A stretch of 11,722 nucleotides of DNA from an uncultured Eubacteriales bacterium (GTDB lineage Bacteria > Bacillota > Clostridia > TANB77 > CAG-508), in contig CABTXJ010000019.1 of NCBI GenBank assembly GCA_902488785.1, positions 1-11,722 on the forward strand, read 5' to 3'. The notes beneath the pieces are model-generated. The model saw only the letters and a list, made by a program, of their open reading frames with translations. It did no database searches and was not told the DNA's origin. Positions 1 to 6,260 of the stretch are shown here, in pieces (within the stretch, counting starts at the first letter, position 1; each line of letters begins with the position of its first letter). The position numbers and the translations under genes are program-made.

Positions 1-34
1 GTGACTGGAGTTCAGACGTGTGCTCTTCCGATCT
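1..34. other. Illumina TruSeq adapter (assembly contamination)
   Basis: Bases 1-34 match, base for base from memory, the TruSeq read-2 (index-side) adapter/primer, beginning GTGACTGGAG and ending in the ligation-site motif GCTCTTCCGATCT. Genomic sequence starts at base 35. The adapter is in frame with the truncated minus-strand gene next to it. An automatic gene call would therefore run to the contig edge and give that protein a false tail of about 11 residues (DRKSTRLNSSH, preceded by one Lys codon that mixes adapter and genome). Confidence 0.97.
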
Positions 35-321
35 TTTGAATTATCTACTAATATTTCATTTAATAACTCATTTAAAACTTTTCGTATAGTACATTCAGAA
101 TCATTACCATTTTCTTTATTTCTATTACAAATTTCTGCTTCAAGTTCGATTCTTCTTAAATATATTTTTTTAGCTGTATCCCATTCTTTTTTTAAGTATA
201 TATTATAATTATATAATATATTATTTGCTGTATATAATTTAATCTCTTCAGGGTGACAATATCTTTTTACTAGTGTATCCCACATATCAAACGTTTTAAC
301 TTTTCTATTGCTTTCTTCCAT
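35..321 (-). CDS. HAD-superfamily protein of a surface glycan locus, 3' end missing
   Basis: Only the first 95 codons are present; the rest is lost at the contig end. The N-terminus reads VKTFDMWDTLVKR (residues 8-20), which is HAD motif I: Asp12 is the predicted nucleophile, and Trp14 occupies the place of the usual second Asp, as the Tyr/Phe does in the FDxYGTL and FDIFDTL variants. A region rich in Arg and Glu follows (RRIELEAEI, about 56-64), then TIRKVLNELLNEI. This resembles the cap region of HAD proteins encoded among polysaccharide glycosyltransferases. Motifs II-IV lie outside the window, so activity cannot be judged. The ATG is 3 bases after the ispD stop, and a GGAGAG ribosome binding site lies inside the last ispD codons. 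It is the fifth visible gene of the galE-led operon. The substrate is unknown; dephosphorylation of a sugar or polyol phosphate is a family-based guess. Confidence 0.7.
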
Positions 322-324
322 GTT

Positions 325-1053
325 TTAGTACTCTCCATTTTCTTCTTCTATTATTGCATTTGCTAAAATCAAATCTTCTTTGGTAGTTATTTTTATATTA
401 CTATAATCTCCTTCTATCAAATATACATCTCCTCCTGCATATTCTACAAGTGATGCATCATCTGTGGAATAATATTTTTCATTATATGCAATATCATATG
501 CTTTTTTTAATATATCTTTTTTAAATACCTGTGGTGTTTGTATAGCTCTTAAGTTTTCTCTTTTTGGTGTACTTTCTACAATCTTCCCACCACCTTTTGT
601 GTATTTTATAGTATCTTTTACCTTTACAGCCGTTGCTACACTTCCTGTTATTTCTACACTTTTAATTGCATCTTCTATAATTTCTTTTTTAATAAAAGGC
701 CTTACTCCATCATGAACTAATATTATATCTGTATTATCAGAAACTGATTTTATCCCACTATATGCGCTATCTTGTCTTTCTTTTCCACCTATTACATATT
801 TGATTTTAAAATCATTATTTTTAATATTATTTCTAGTTATGTCTTGTATTATTTCTTTTGCTTTTTTTATATCTTCTTTCCTAATAACTAAAATACATTC
901 ATCAATGTAATTTGTTTTTAAAACATTAGTTATTGTTCTTTTAAGTATTGTTTCATTAGATAAAACAATATATTGCTTTGGTATATCAATATTCATTCTT
1001 TTTCCTATACCTGCTGCAAGTATTATTGCTGTTACATAATTATTTTTATACAT
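325..1053 (-). CDS. ispD: IspD-like 2-C-methyl-D-erythritol 4-phosphate cytidylyltransferase
   Basis: A soluble 242-residue nucleotidyltransferase, the usual length for IspD, which makes CDP-methylerythritol from MEP and CTP in isoprenoid synthesis. The CTP-binding loop is at residues 12-28 (LAAGIGKRM...PKQ), with Arg19 and Lys26 matching the catalytic pair of E. coli IspD. HDGVRPF (114-120) places the metal-binding Asp115. VKDTIK (145-150) gives Thr148, and KRENLRAIQTPQVF gives Arg165, the expected substrate-binding residues. TDDASLVE (197-204) and NIKITT (219-224) are also typical. The related ribitol-5-phosphate enzyme TarI usually has AIDTI and MYQGQTPQ in these places, so IspD is favoured. 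The gene nevertheless lies inside a glycan export operon, next to a HAD gene, so a CDP-polyol role remains possible. Its start overlaps the tagG stop by one base (TAATG), suggesting translational coupling. Confidence 0.85.
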   Translation of the reverse strand: MYKNNYVTAIILAAGIGKRMNIDIPKQYIVLSNETILKRTITNVLKTNYIDECILVIRKEDIKKAKEIIQDITRNNIKNNDFKIKYVIGGKERQDSAYSGIKSVSDNTDIILVHDGVRPFIKKEIIEDAIKSVEITGSVATAVKVKDTIKYTKGGGKIVESTPKRENLRAIQTPQVFKKDILKKAYDIAYNEKYYSTDDASLVEYAGGDVYLIEGDYSNIKITTKEDLILANAIIEEENGEY

Positions 1054-1829
1054 TATAATTCTTCACTAAATCCTTTTTGTAATTTATTAAATATCATCCA
1101 ACCTAAAATAAATAATATTAATGATACTCCAAACCATTTTCCAAGTCTTAATAGATCTGGTGCATGTTGGTTATAGAAAACATCCCTGTATCCTTCTAAT
1201 ATAGCGGCCATAGGGTTATATCTCATGATCCATTTAAAGCTTTGTGGTATTGCATTTTCTGCATAAATGATTGGTGTTGCATAAAACATTAATTGTAATG
1301 TTATTCCTATAAAATGCTCTAAGTCCCTAAAATATACTGTTACTGCAGATAATATAAATCCAAGTCCTAATTGAAGTACTAATTGTACAAGTAATATTAA
1401 TGGAAAATATAATATATATTTTGTAATTCCAAGGCCATATATTAGGCAAAATGCAATTATAATTATTGTTGATATTAAAAAGTTAACCGTATTACTAAGC
1501 ACTATAGATATTGGCAATATCTCCCTTGGGAAGTATACCTTTTTTACAATATTACCATTACCTACTACAGTAAATGTTGATTGACTAATAGATGTAGTAA
1601 AGTATGTCCATGGTATTAAACCAACACATACGAATATTACATAGTATTCTTGTGCATTTTTAAGTATTAATGGGAAGATTGTTGCATATACTAATATTTG
1701 TAATAATGGATTTAAAAATGTCCAAAATACTCCAAGTATTGAATTTTTGTATCTTCCTCTTATTTCTTTTTTTACGTTATTTTTTAAAAGTTCCCTATAA
1801 TGATAAACTTCTTTAAACATTTCTAACAT
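1053..1829 (-). CDS. tagG: Polysaccharide/teichoic acid ABC exporter permease (TagG/Wzm type)
   Basis: A 258-residue integral membrane protein of the ABC-2 polysaccharide export family. It would form the channel that moves a lipid-linked glycan or teichoic acid across the membrane. A cytoplasmic N-terminus (KNNVKKEIRGRYKNSILG, residues 16-33) leads into about six hydrophobic segments, near 32-54, 62-84, 105-133, 137-165, 171-190 and 229-248. Family hallmarks are KVYFPREILPIS (about 97-108), YFRDLEHFIGI and NPMAAILEGYRD (about 205-216). The gene overlaps the preceding ATPase by one base (TAATG) and the following ispD by one base, so subunit amounts are probably coupled. TagG (teichoic acid) and Wzm (O-antigen or capsule) cannot be told apart by sequence alone; the symbol is chosen because the organism looks Gram-positive. 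Confidence 0.9.
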   Translation of the reverse strand: MLEMFKEVYHYRELLKNNVKKEIRGRYKNSILGVFWTFLNPLLQILVYATIFPLILKNAQEYYVIFVCVGLIPWTYFTTSISQSTFTVVGNGNIVKKVYFPREILPISIVLSNTVNFLISTIIIIAFCLIYGLGITKYILYFPLILLVQLVLQLGLGFILSAVTVYFRDLEHFIGITLQLMFYATPIIYAENAIPQSFKWIMRYNPMAAILEGYRDVFYNQHAPDLLRLGKWFGVSLILFILGWMIFNKLQKGFSEEL

Positions 1830-2596
1830 TATTTAGTTTCCTCCACATATGTTTTAACTACTTCTCTTGCATCGCCATCCAATTTAACTACACCATCATG
1901 TAGCCAAACAGCTCTTGTACAAAATCTTTCAACAGCTCCAAGCGAGTGTGTAACAAATACTATTGTTACTCCTTGTTTTTTTAGTTCTTCTATTTTTGCA
2001 TAGCATTTTTCTTGAAAATGTTGGTCTCCTACAGATAATATTTCGTCTATTAGTAATATATCTGCATCAACATTTATTGCAACTGAAAATGCAAGTCTCA
2101 TATACATTCCAGAAGAATATGTTCTTACAGGATTATCAATAAATTCTCTAATTTCTGAAAAGTCTATTATATCTTCTATTCTTTCATCTATCTCTTCTTT
2201 TGTAAGTCCAAATATTGAAGCATTAAAGTATATGTTTTCTCTTCCTGAAAAATCCGGATGGAATCCTGCACCTAGTTCTAGAAGTGATGTCAATTTACCA
2301 TTTGTGTATATTGTTCCTTTATTTGGATATATTATTCCAGTGATTAATTTTAGAAGTGTAGATTTACCACTACCATTTACACCAATTAATGCTACAACTT
2401 CGCCTTTTTTTATATCCATATTGATATCTTTTAAAACTTGTCTTGAAGTTTTTCTTTTGTTTCTTCCAATAAAAAGTATTCTTTCTTTAAAGCTATTTGC
2501 TTTATCAAAATATACATTAAAACTTTTAGAAACATTTTTAACTTCAACTGCTAAATTATTATCTTCTAATCTTTTTTTATTTATTCTATCTAACAT
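1829..2596 (-). CDS. tagH: Polysaccharide/teichoic acid ABC exporter ATPase (TagH/Wzt type)
   Basis: A 255-residue nucleotide-binding subunit that powers the TagG-type channel encoded next to it. Walker A is GVNGSGKST (72-80), the signature is SSGMY (161-165), Walker B is ILLIDE (180-185) and the switch histidine is His217. The stretch LLELGAGFHPDFSGRENI (105-122) is a clear marker of the glycan export group. The protein ends shortly after the ATPase fold. It has neither the carbohydrate-binding C-terminal domain of longer Wzt proteins nor the large C-terminal extension of B. subtilis TagH, so it resembles the short S. aureus TarH form and probably does not recognise a capped chain end. The ATG lies 3 bases after the galE stop. 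AGGA at 2608-2605, inside the galE 3' end, is 8 bases upstream and supports this start. Confidence 0.92.
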   Translation of the reverse strand: MLDRINKKRLEDNNLAVEVKNVSKSFNVYFDKANSFKERILFIGRNKRKTSRQVLKDINMDIKKGEVVALIGVNGSGKSTLLKLITGIIYPNKGTIYTNGKLTSLLELGAGFHPDFSGRENIYFNASIFGLTKEEIDERIEDIIDFSEIREFIDNPVRTYSSGMYMRLAFSVAINVDADILLIDEILSVGDQHFQEKCYAKIEELKKQGVTIVFVTHSLGAVERFCTRAVWLHDGVVKLDGDAREVVKTYVEETK

Positions 2597-2599
2597 TTG

Positions 2600-3619
2600 T
2601 TATTTCCTATCTCCTTTATGAGTTACTTTATAGAAATTATATACACTTTCACACATATCTTCTATGCCAAGGTTTGCACTCCAACCAAGTTCTTTTTTTG
2701 CTTTTTCAACATTTGTATATATTTTAGCAATATCTCCTGGTCTTCTTTCTGCTATCTCATATTTAACTTTAAGTCCTGTTGCATCTTCAAATGCTTTTAC
2801 CATTTCTAAAACAGATGTTCCTTTTCCTGTTCCTAAATTAAATATATGTGTTTTTCCTTCATGTTTTCTCATATGATTAAGTGCTGCTATATGACCTTTT
2901 GCTAAATCTACAACATGAATATAATCTCTTATACCTGTTCCATCTTCTGTATCATAATCATTTCCAAATACATTTAAATGATCTAACTCACCTACAGCTA
3001 CTTTTAATATATATGGCATTAAATTATTTGGTATACCATTTGGATCTTCTCCTATTAGCCCTGATTTATGTGCTCCTACTGGATTAAAATATCTTAATAT
3101 TTCTACAGTAAATTTTGGATCAGCTTTTGATATATCTTTTAATATATATTCTATCATATATTTTGTTCCACCATATGGGTTAGTAAAAGAAAGTGAATTT
3201 TTTTCTGTAACTTCTTTGCTTTCATCTTCTGGATCTCCATATACTGTGGCACTTGATGAAAATATTATTTTAGATACATTATATTCTTCCATAAGTTCTA
3301 GTGTATATATCATTCCAATTAAATTATTTGAATAATATTTAAGTGGTTTTGCTACGCTTTCACCTACTGCTTTAAATCCTGCAAATGCTATTACTTCTTT
3401 AATATCATTTTCTTCAAATACTCTTCTAAATTTTTCCTTATCACATACATCAATTTCATAAAATTTAAAATCTTTTCCAGTTATCTTTCTTATTGCATCT
3501 AATGATTTTTCATTACTATTTGAAAAGTCATCTACAATTACTATTTCTTCTCCTGCTTCTAATAGCTCAACTGCTGTATGACTTCCGATATATCCTGCTC
3601 CTCCTGTTAAAAGTATCAT
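2600..3619 (-). CDS. galE: UDP-glucose 4-epimerase (GalE), possibly also acting on UDP-GlcNAc
   Basis: A 339-residue NAD-dependent short-chain dehydrogenase-type epimerase that interconverts UDP-glucose and UDP-galactose. The NAD-binding loop is GGAGYIG (6-12), with Asp30/Asp31 ending the second strand. The catalytic triad is Ser123 (SSSATVYG), Tyr149 and Lys153 (YGGTK), matching E. coli numbering almost exactly. NNLIG (98-102), RYFNPVGAH (176-184) and RRPGD (292-296) are also in place. By simple alignment through RRPGD, the position of E. coli Tyr299, which restricts the pocket to hexoses without an N-acetyl group, is Ile300 here, so a wider pocket is possible. AGGAGG at 3630-3625 lies 5 bases before the ATG and fixes the start. 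It is the first gene of the operon and should supply galactose or GalNAc for the exported polymer. Confidence 0.95.
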   Translation of the reverse strand: MILLTGGAGYIGSHTAVELLEAGEEIVIVDDFSNSNEKSLDAIRKITGKDFKFYEIDVCDKEKFRRVFEENDIKEVIAFAGFKAVGESVAKPLKYYSNNLIGMIYTLELMEEYNVSKIIFSSSATVYGDPEDESKEVTEKNSLSFTNPYGGTKYMIEYILKDISKADPKFTVEILRYFNPVGAHKSGLIGEDPNGIPNNLMPYILKVAVGELDHLNVFGNDYDTEDGTGIRDYIHVVDLAKGHIAALNHMRKHEGKTHIFNLGTGKGTSVLEMVKAFEDATGLKVKYEIAERRPGDIAKIYTNVEKAKKELGWSANLGIEDMCESVYNFYKVTHKGDRK

Positions 3620-3688
3620 TATTACCTCCTAAATATTATATTTACTAATTTAAAAATTAATATTAATATATTATCATATATTCTCATA

Positions 3689-3787
3689 TTTTTAAATTAT
3701 TATAATTTTATTATCAACTTTCATATAAATTCTCTTAATTTCTTTCATACATATTATTTTATAATATTTAACATGAAAAATAAACAA
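3689..3787 (-). promoter_or_regulatory. Candidate promoter region of the galE operon
   Basis: Two weak matches are visible on the minus strand in this very AT-rich stretch: TTGATA (3717-3712), a 17-base spacer and TAAAAA (3694-3689); and TTGTTT (3787-3782), an 18-base spacer and TATAAA (3763-3758). Neither is convincing alone, but a promoter is expected between galE and the divergent operon. The second would put the phased A-tract array about 50 bases upstream of its -35 box. Confidence 0.3.
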
Positions 3788-3835
3788 GTAAATTTATTTT
3801 ATATAAAAGTATTAAATAAAAAGGAAAAAGAAAAT

Positions 3836-3897
3836 GAGAAAAAAAGAGAAAAAAAGAGAAAAAAAGAGAAAAAAAGAGAAAAAAAAGAAAAGAAAGG
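3836..3897. repeat. Polypurine array with A7 tracts phased every 10 bp
   Basis: A 62-base run of A and G only on the plus strand. Its core is four perfect copies of the 10-base unit AAAAAGAGAA (3841-3880), with degenerate copies on both sides. Written as GAG plus A7, it gives A tracts at 3839-3845, 3849-3855, 3859-3865, 3869-3875 and 3879-3886. Because 10 bp is close to one helical turn, such tracts are known to add up to strong intrinsic curvature. The array sits between divergent promoters. The short tandem units could also vary in number by slippage, and the mirror-like polypurine strand could form unusual structures. Confidence 0.9.
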
Positions 3898-3956
3898 TTT
3901 TGGTATGCTTTTCCATTCCTATATAGTTGTACTTTGATATTTCCTCTTTCTTTTCT
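3886..3956. repeat. 11-bp inverted repeat with a 49-base loop
   Basis: AGAAAAGAAAG at 3886-3896 is the reverse complement of CTTTCTTTTCT at 3946-3956. The arms are simple purine/pyrimidine sequence, so chance or shared low complexity is a real alternative. Nothing recognisable lies in the 49-base loop. The remainder of the 3620-4136 intergenic region, apart from the promoters, array and palindrome listed separately, shows no gene that I can support. Confidence 0.4.
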
Positions 3957-4029
3957 GCCTACCAATTTCTTAGTTGCTTTAAGTCTGTTTTAAATGACAC
4001 ATATGTTTATTAGTTAATAACATTTTAAA

Positions 4030-4058
4030 TTGACTTTTTTGTAATTTTTATATATAAT
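4030..4058 (+). promoter_or_regulatory. Strong promoter for the three-gene unknown operon
   Basis: TTGACT at 4030-4035, a spacer of exactly 17 bases, and TATAAT at 4053-4058: eleven of twelve consensus positions for the housekeeping sigma factor. Transcription should start near 4065, giving a leader of about 70 bases before the ATG at 4137. The leader contains the inverted repeat at 4081-4104. Confidence 0.8.
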
Positions 4059-4080
4059 CATTATGTAAAGTGTTTCTTGA

Positions 4081-4104
4081 TACATGTTTTGATTAAAACA
4101 TGTA
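4081..4104 (+). promoter_or_regulatory. Perfect 10-bp inverted repeat in the leader: operator or RNA hairpin
   Basis: TACATGTTTT (4081-4090), loop GATT, AAAACATGTA (4095-4104): ten of ten positions match. It begins about 16 bases after the predicted transcription start and ends 18 bases before the AAAGGAG ribosome binding site (4123-4129). No U-run follows, so it is not an ordinary terminator. Its symmetry suits a dimeric repressor site; as RNA it would form an AU-rich stem-loop at the 5' end of the mRNA. No repressor gene is visible in the window. Confidence 0.65.
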
Positions 4105-4136
4105 AGTATAAAATAAAATTGCAAAGGAGATAATCT

Positions 4137-4757
4137 ATGAAGAGCAAATACATTACTAATGGTGAAGTAAGATTATTAGATGACTTATATATTCAATATG
4201 AAAGTCATGATTCTATCAAAGGAAAAATTAATAATATAACCGAGTTGTTAAATTTATTAGCGTTAGAAAAAGAGTTATATTATATGGATGTAAATTTTAC
4301 AAATAGTGAAATCATACTTTCTATAAGCTATAGAGAGTGTTTAGTTAATTTTCTTAAAAACTTATTAAGTGTTGAAGTTACCGCATCTTTAGGATATATA
4401 GATAATATAAAATATATTAAATCTATTGATGAACTTATAGAAATAATAAAAGATGAAAATTCAAAAATTCCATTAAATGTTTTATCTAATTGTGATATAG
4501 AAAATGTCAAATCTATCTTGCTTAAATATGTATATGATGAAACGGATAATAATTATGAAAAAGGTACATCTGATTATATAAACGAATTTAAAAGAAATTT
4601 AATTAAAAGATTAAAGCATTATCAACAAATGTATATAGTTTATTTCTATAAAACTGTTTTTATAGATGAATTAATAAATTCATTAGTTGATATTGAAAAA
4701 TGTATAATTTGTTCATATTTAAGTATGGACATAACTGATTTAGATGAAATGTTATAA
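4137..4757 (+). CDS. Unknown protein, first of three divergent paralogues
   Basis: I do not recognise this 206-residue protein. It has no signal peptide or clear membrane segment, and its pattern suggests an acidic, mostly helical cytoplasmic protein. Two regions recur in the next two gene products. The first is a 15-residue amphipathic helix at 66-80 (RECLVNFLKNLLSVE). The second is a C-terminal module starting at YINEF (147-151), with Tyr162 and Tyr166, then LVDIEKCIICSY (183-194; Asp185 and Tyr194) and Ile199. The cysteines (Cys68, Cys119, Cys189, Cys192) are not shared, so metal binding is unlikely as a family trait. AAAGGAG (4123-4129) lies 7 bases before the ATG. It is the first gene after a near-consensus promoter and a palindromic leader element. 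No function is proposed. Confidence 0.85.
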   Translation: MKSKYITNGEVRLLDDLYIQYESHDSIKGKINNITELLNLLALEKELYYMDVNFTNSEIILSISYRECLVNFLKNLLSVEVTASLGYIDNIKYIKSIDELIEIIKDENSKIPLNVLSNCDIENVKSILLKYVYDETDNNYEKGTSDYINEFKRNLIKRLKHYQQMYIVYFYKTVFIDELINSLVDIEKCIICSYLSMDITDLDEML

Positions 4758-4788
4758 AAATAATTAAGGACAAAATGAGGAAAAAATA

Positions 4789-5412
4789 ATGAAAAATAAT
4801 ATAACACAACTTGAAAAAAGTTTCATATCTCAAATTTCTTCAGACTATATGCCTTTTGCATATATGTCTACTGAAAATTTCATAGCTTATCTTAAGGATC
4901 AAAATAAGCTTTCTAACAATATTTTTAATATTTATGAGTCAGATAATAGTTATGACTATTATGAATTTAAATTAAATTTGATTCAACTATACAAATCACT
5001 TTTAGAGTTAGAAATGGAATCAAATTGTGCATTAATTAGAAATTATCCGGACAAAGAATTTAAAAATATTCTATGTTACAGGTTCATAAATATTATTAAT
5101 GATTTTTATCTGCCTTTTGAGGCTATATCTCAAATTGCATTAGATGAATATAGTTCTGTATTTATGAATGATTTAATTACTAAAACTGATTACTCATTTA
5201 TATCTTTTAGTCCAGATTACTATAATACTTTTTCTAAATTATTTTCAGAAAGTATTTCTAATTATAGTAAATTGTATAATACATCAGATATAGATGATAA
5301 GATAATGATAGTTACAGAATTTTTAAATATATTATATGACTTAAAAAGAAGCATATTATTTATTTATGAAGACTACGATATAAGGGCTAAATCAGATGCT
5401 TTTACTCTTTAA
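4789..5412 (+). CDS. Unknown protein, second of three divergent paralogues
   Basis: An unrecognised 207-residue protein, rich in Tyr, Phe, Ser and Asp, with no signal peptide or membrane helix evident. Its helix at 61-75 (KLNLIQLYKSLLELE) lines up with residues 66-80 of the previous protein and 65-79 of the next. Its C-terminal module YYNTF (144-148), Tyr159, Tyr163, Asp184, Tyr193 and Ile198 keeps nearly the same spacing. The start follows the previous stop by 31 bases. TGAGGA (4776-4781) provides the ribosome binding site. A possible four-codon reading frame (ATG at 4775, preceded by AAGGA) ends in a TAA that shares a base with this ATG, which could couple translation, but this may be chance. 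It is probably co-transcribed with its neighbours. Confidence 0.85.
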   Translation: MKNNITQLEKSFISQISSDYMPFAYMSTENFIAYLKDQNKLSNNIFNIYESDNSYDYYEFKLNLIQLYKSLLELEMESNCALIRNYPDKEFKNILCYRFINIINDFYLPFEAISQIALDEYSSVFMNDLITKTDYSFISFSPDYYNTFSKLFSESISNYSKLYNTSDIDDKIMIVTEFLNILYDLKRSILFIYEDYDIRAKSDAFTL

Positions 5413-5446
5413 CAAAATTATTTAACTATTACTTTAGGAGGTATAT

Positions 5447-6103
5447 ATGCAAAATAAGTTAAATTATGACAATTTAAGTCCTCAATTTTTAGCAAAAGTT
5501 AAGGAGGGTAATACTTTTTATAAGCTTTCAAGTCCACTATTGCCAAAAGCATTACCATATTTTAAAAAAATAAGTATGTTAAATCAAATAAAGGGTTTAA
5601 TTGAAAATGGTTTGCTAAATGATTATAATAAGACATTAAAGCTTGATATGTTATCTACTCTTTCAGAGCTTATAAATATTGAACCTAATTTTCAAAATGT
5701 AGATTACTATGATAAAAAGTCAATAAAAATGGTTAAAAGTGGTATTGATAAAATTCCTAATATAATAGAATTATCTTTTGATTATGACCTATTTTTAAAA
5801 GAAAAGGAAAAAGAAAATCTACTAATTAATTCTAATATTTTAAATATGGCATATAGAAAGACTTCTAAATATATTTTTGAAAATGAAAATGCTAATATCA
5901 AAAAATATTCAGAAATATTAATTAAAAATATTTCTAAAACATTATTAGAATATAAAAGAAAATGTAATAACCCAATACAAGCTGAATTTGCAGTAATTGA
6001 TTTAAAAAAACTAATACTAGACTTAGAAAGTATAATGATTTCTATATATATTAAATCTAATAATATTACATTATTTGAAGAAGATATCCATTTTGCAATT
6101 TAA
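5447..6103 (+). CDS. Unknown protein, third of three divergent paralogues
   Basis: An unrecognised 218-residue protein, more lysine-rich than its two neighbours, predicted helical and cytoplasmic. The shared helix is at 65-79 (KLDMLSTLSELINIE). The C-terminal module has Tyr154 at the Phe position of the other two, Tyr169, then ILDLESIMISIY (190-201; Asp192 and Tyr201) and Ile207. The first tyrosine of the module (Tyr162/Tyr159 in the others) is Thr165 here. It has the strongest ribosome binding site of the three, AGGAGG at 5436-5441, 5 bases before the ATG, and follows the previous stop by 34 bases. Transcription should end at the hairpin at 6164-6196. Different charge and length within one operon suggest specialised subunits rather than simple gene dosage, but this is inference. 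Confidence 0.85.
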   Translation: MQNKLNYDNLSPQFLAKVKEGNTFYKLSSPLLPKALPYFKKISMLNQIKGLIENGLLNDYNKTLKLDMLSTLSELINIEPNFQNVDYYDKKSIKMVKSGIDKIPNIIELSFDYDLFLKEKEKENLLINSNILNMAYRKTSKYIFENENANIKKYSEILIKNISKTLLEYKRKCNNPIQAEFAVIDLKKLILDLESIMISIYIKSNNITLFEEDIHFAI

Positions 6104-6163
6104 TATTATAAAATAAATATTTTAATTAAAATATAATTATTAAATATATAAAATGAATATTAT

Positions 6164-6196
6164 AAAAAGGAAGTGTTTAAATTCACTTCCCTTTTT
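6164..6196. terminator. Bidirectional intrinsic terminator between convergent operons
   Basis: AAAAAGGAAGTG (6164-6175), an 8-base loop, then CACTTCC (6184-6190), one extra C, and TTTTT (6192-6196). The GGAAGTG/CACTTCC stem is flanked by an A-run on the left and a T-run on the right, so it works as a terminator in both directions. It serves the unknown operon on the plus strand and ileS on the minus strand, whose stop codon is about 60 bases away. Confidence 0.85.
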
Positions 6197-6240
6197 AATA
6201 TCTTTAATTTAATTAATTTATTTAAATATTTCTATTAGTT

Positions 6241-6260
6241 TTAATTTAATTTAATTTAAT
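6241..6260. repeat. Four tandem TTAAT units over the ileS stop codon
   Basis: Four exact copies of the pentamer TTAAT. The ileS stop (TAA, 6258-6256) lies within the last copy. Loss or gain of units would leave the stop codon intact, so little effect is expected. It is probably slippage in AT-rich DNA. Confidence 0.8.

Noticed and set aside
20..208. Plus-strand 62-codon frame at the left edge
   Set aside because: It starts inside the sequencing adapter and lies opposite the truncated HAD gene; a shadow frame.
3839..3886. Tandem repeats as a type III toxin-antitoxin RNA array
   Set aside because: Such arrays have units of roughly 35 bases or more and sit directly before a toxN-like gene. Here the unit is 10 bases of A/G only and the downstream proteins do not resemble ToxN.
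3820..3960. CRISPR array
   Set aside because: The units are contiguous with no unique spacers, and no cas gene is nearby.
3768..3965. Minus-strand 65-codon frame beginning at a TTG, with residues such as VGRKERGNIKVQLYRNGKAY followed by a Phe/Leu/Ser run
   Set aside because: The first 20 or so residues look protein-like, but this is expected of purine-rich DNA, and the rest is simply the A-tract array read backwards. There is no ATG and no ribosome binding site at the TTG.
4081..4104. Inverted repeat as an intrinsic terminator or attenuator
   Set aside because: The stem is mostly A-T and is followed by AGTATAAAATAAAA rather than a T-run, so termination is unlikely; kept instead as an operator or leader hairpin.
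4137..6103. Insertion sequence or phage cassette carrying the unknown genes
   Set aside because: No transposase, integrase, terminal inverted repeats or target-site duplication is visible around 4000 or 6200. The spot G+C of the genes (about 20-28 %) overlaps that of the neighbours (about 23-32 %), so composition does not prove transfer.
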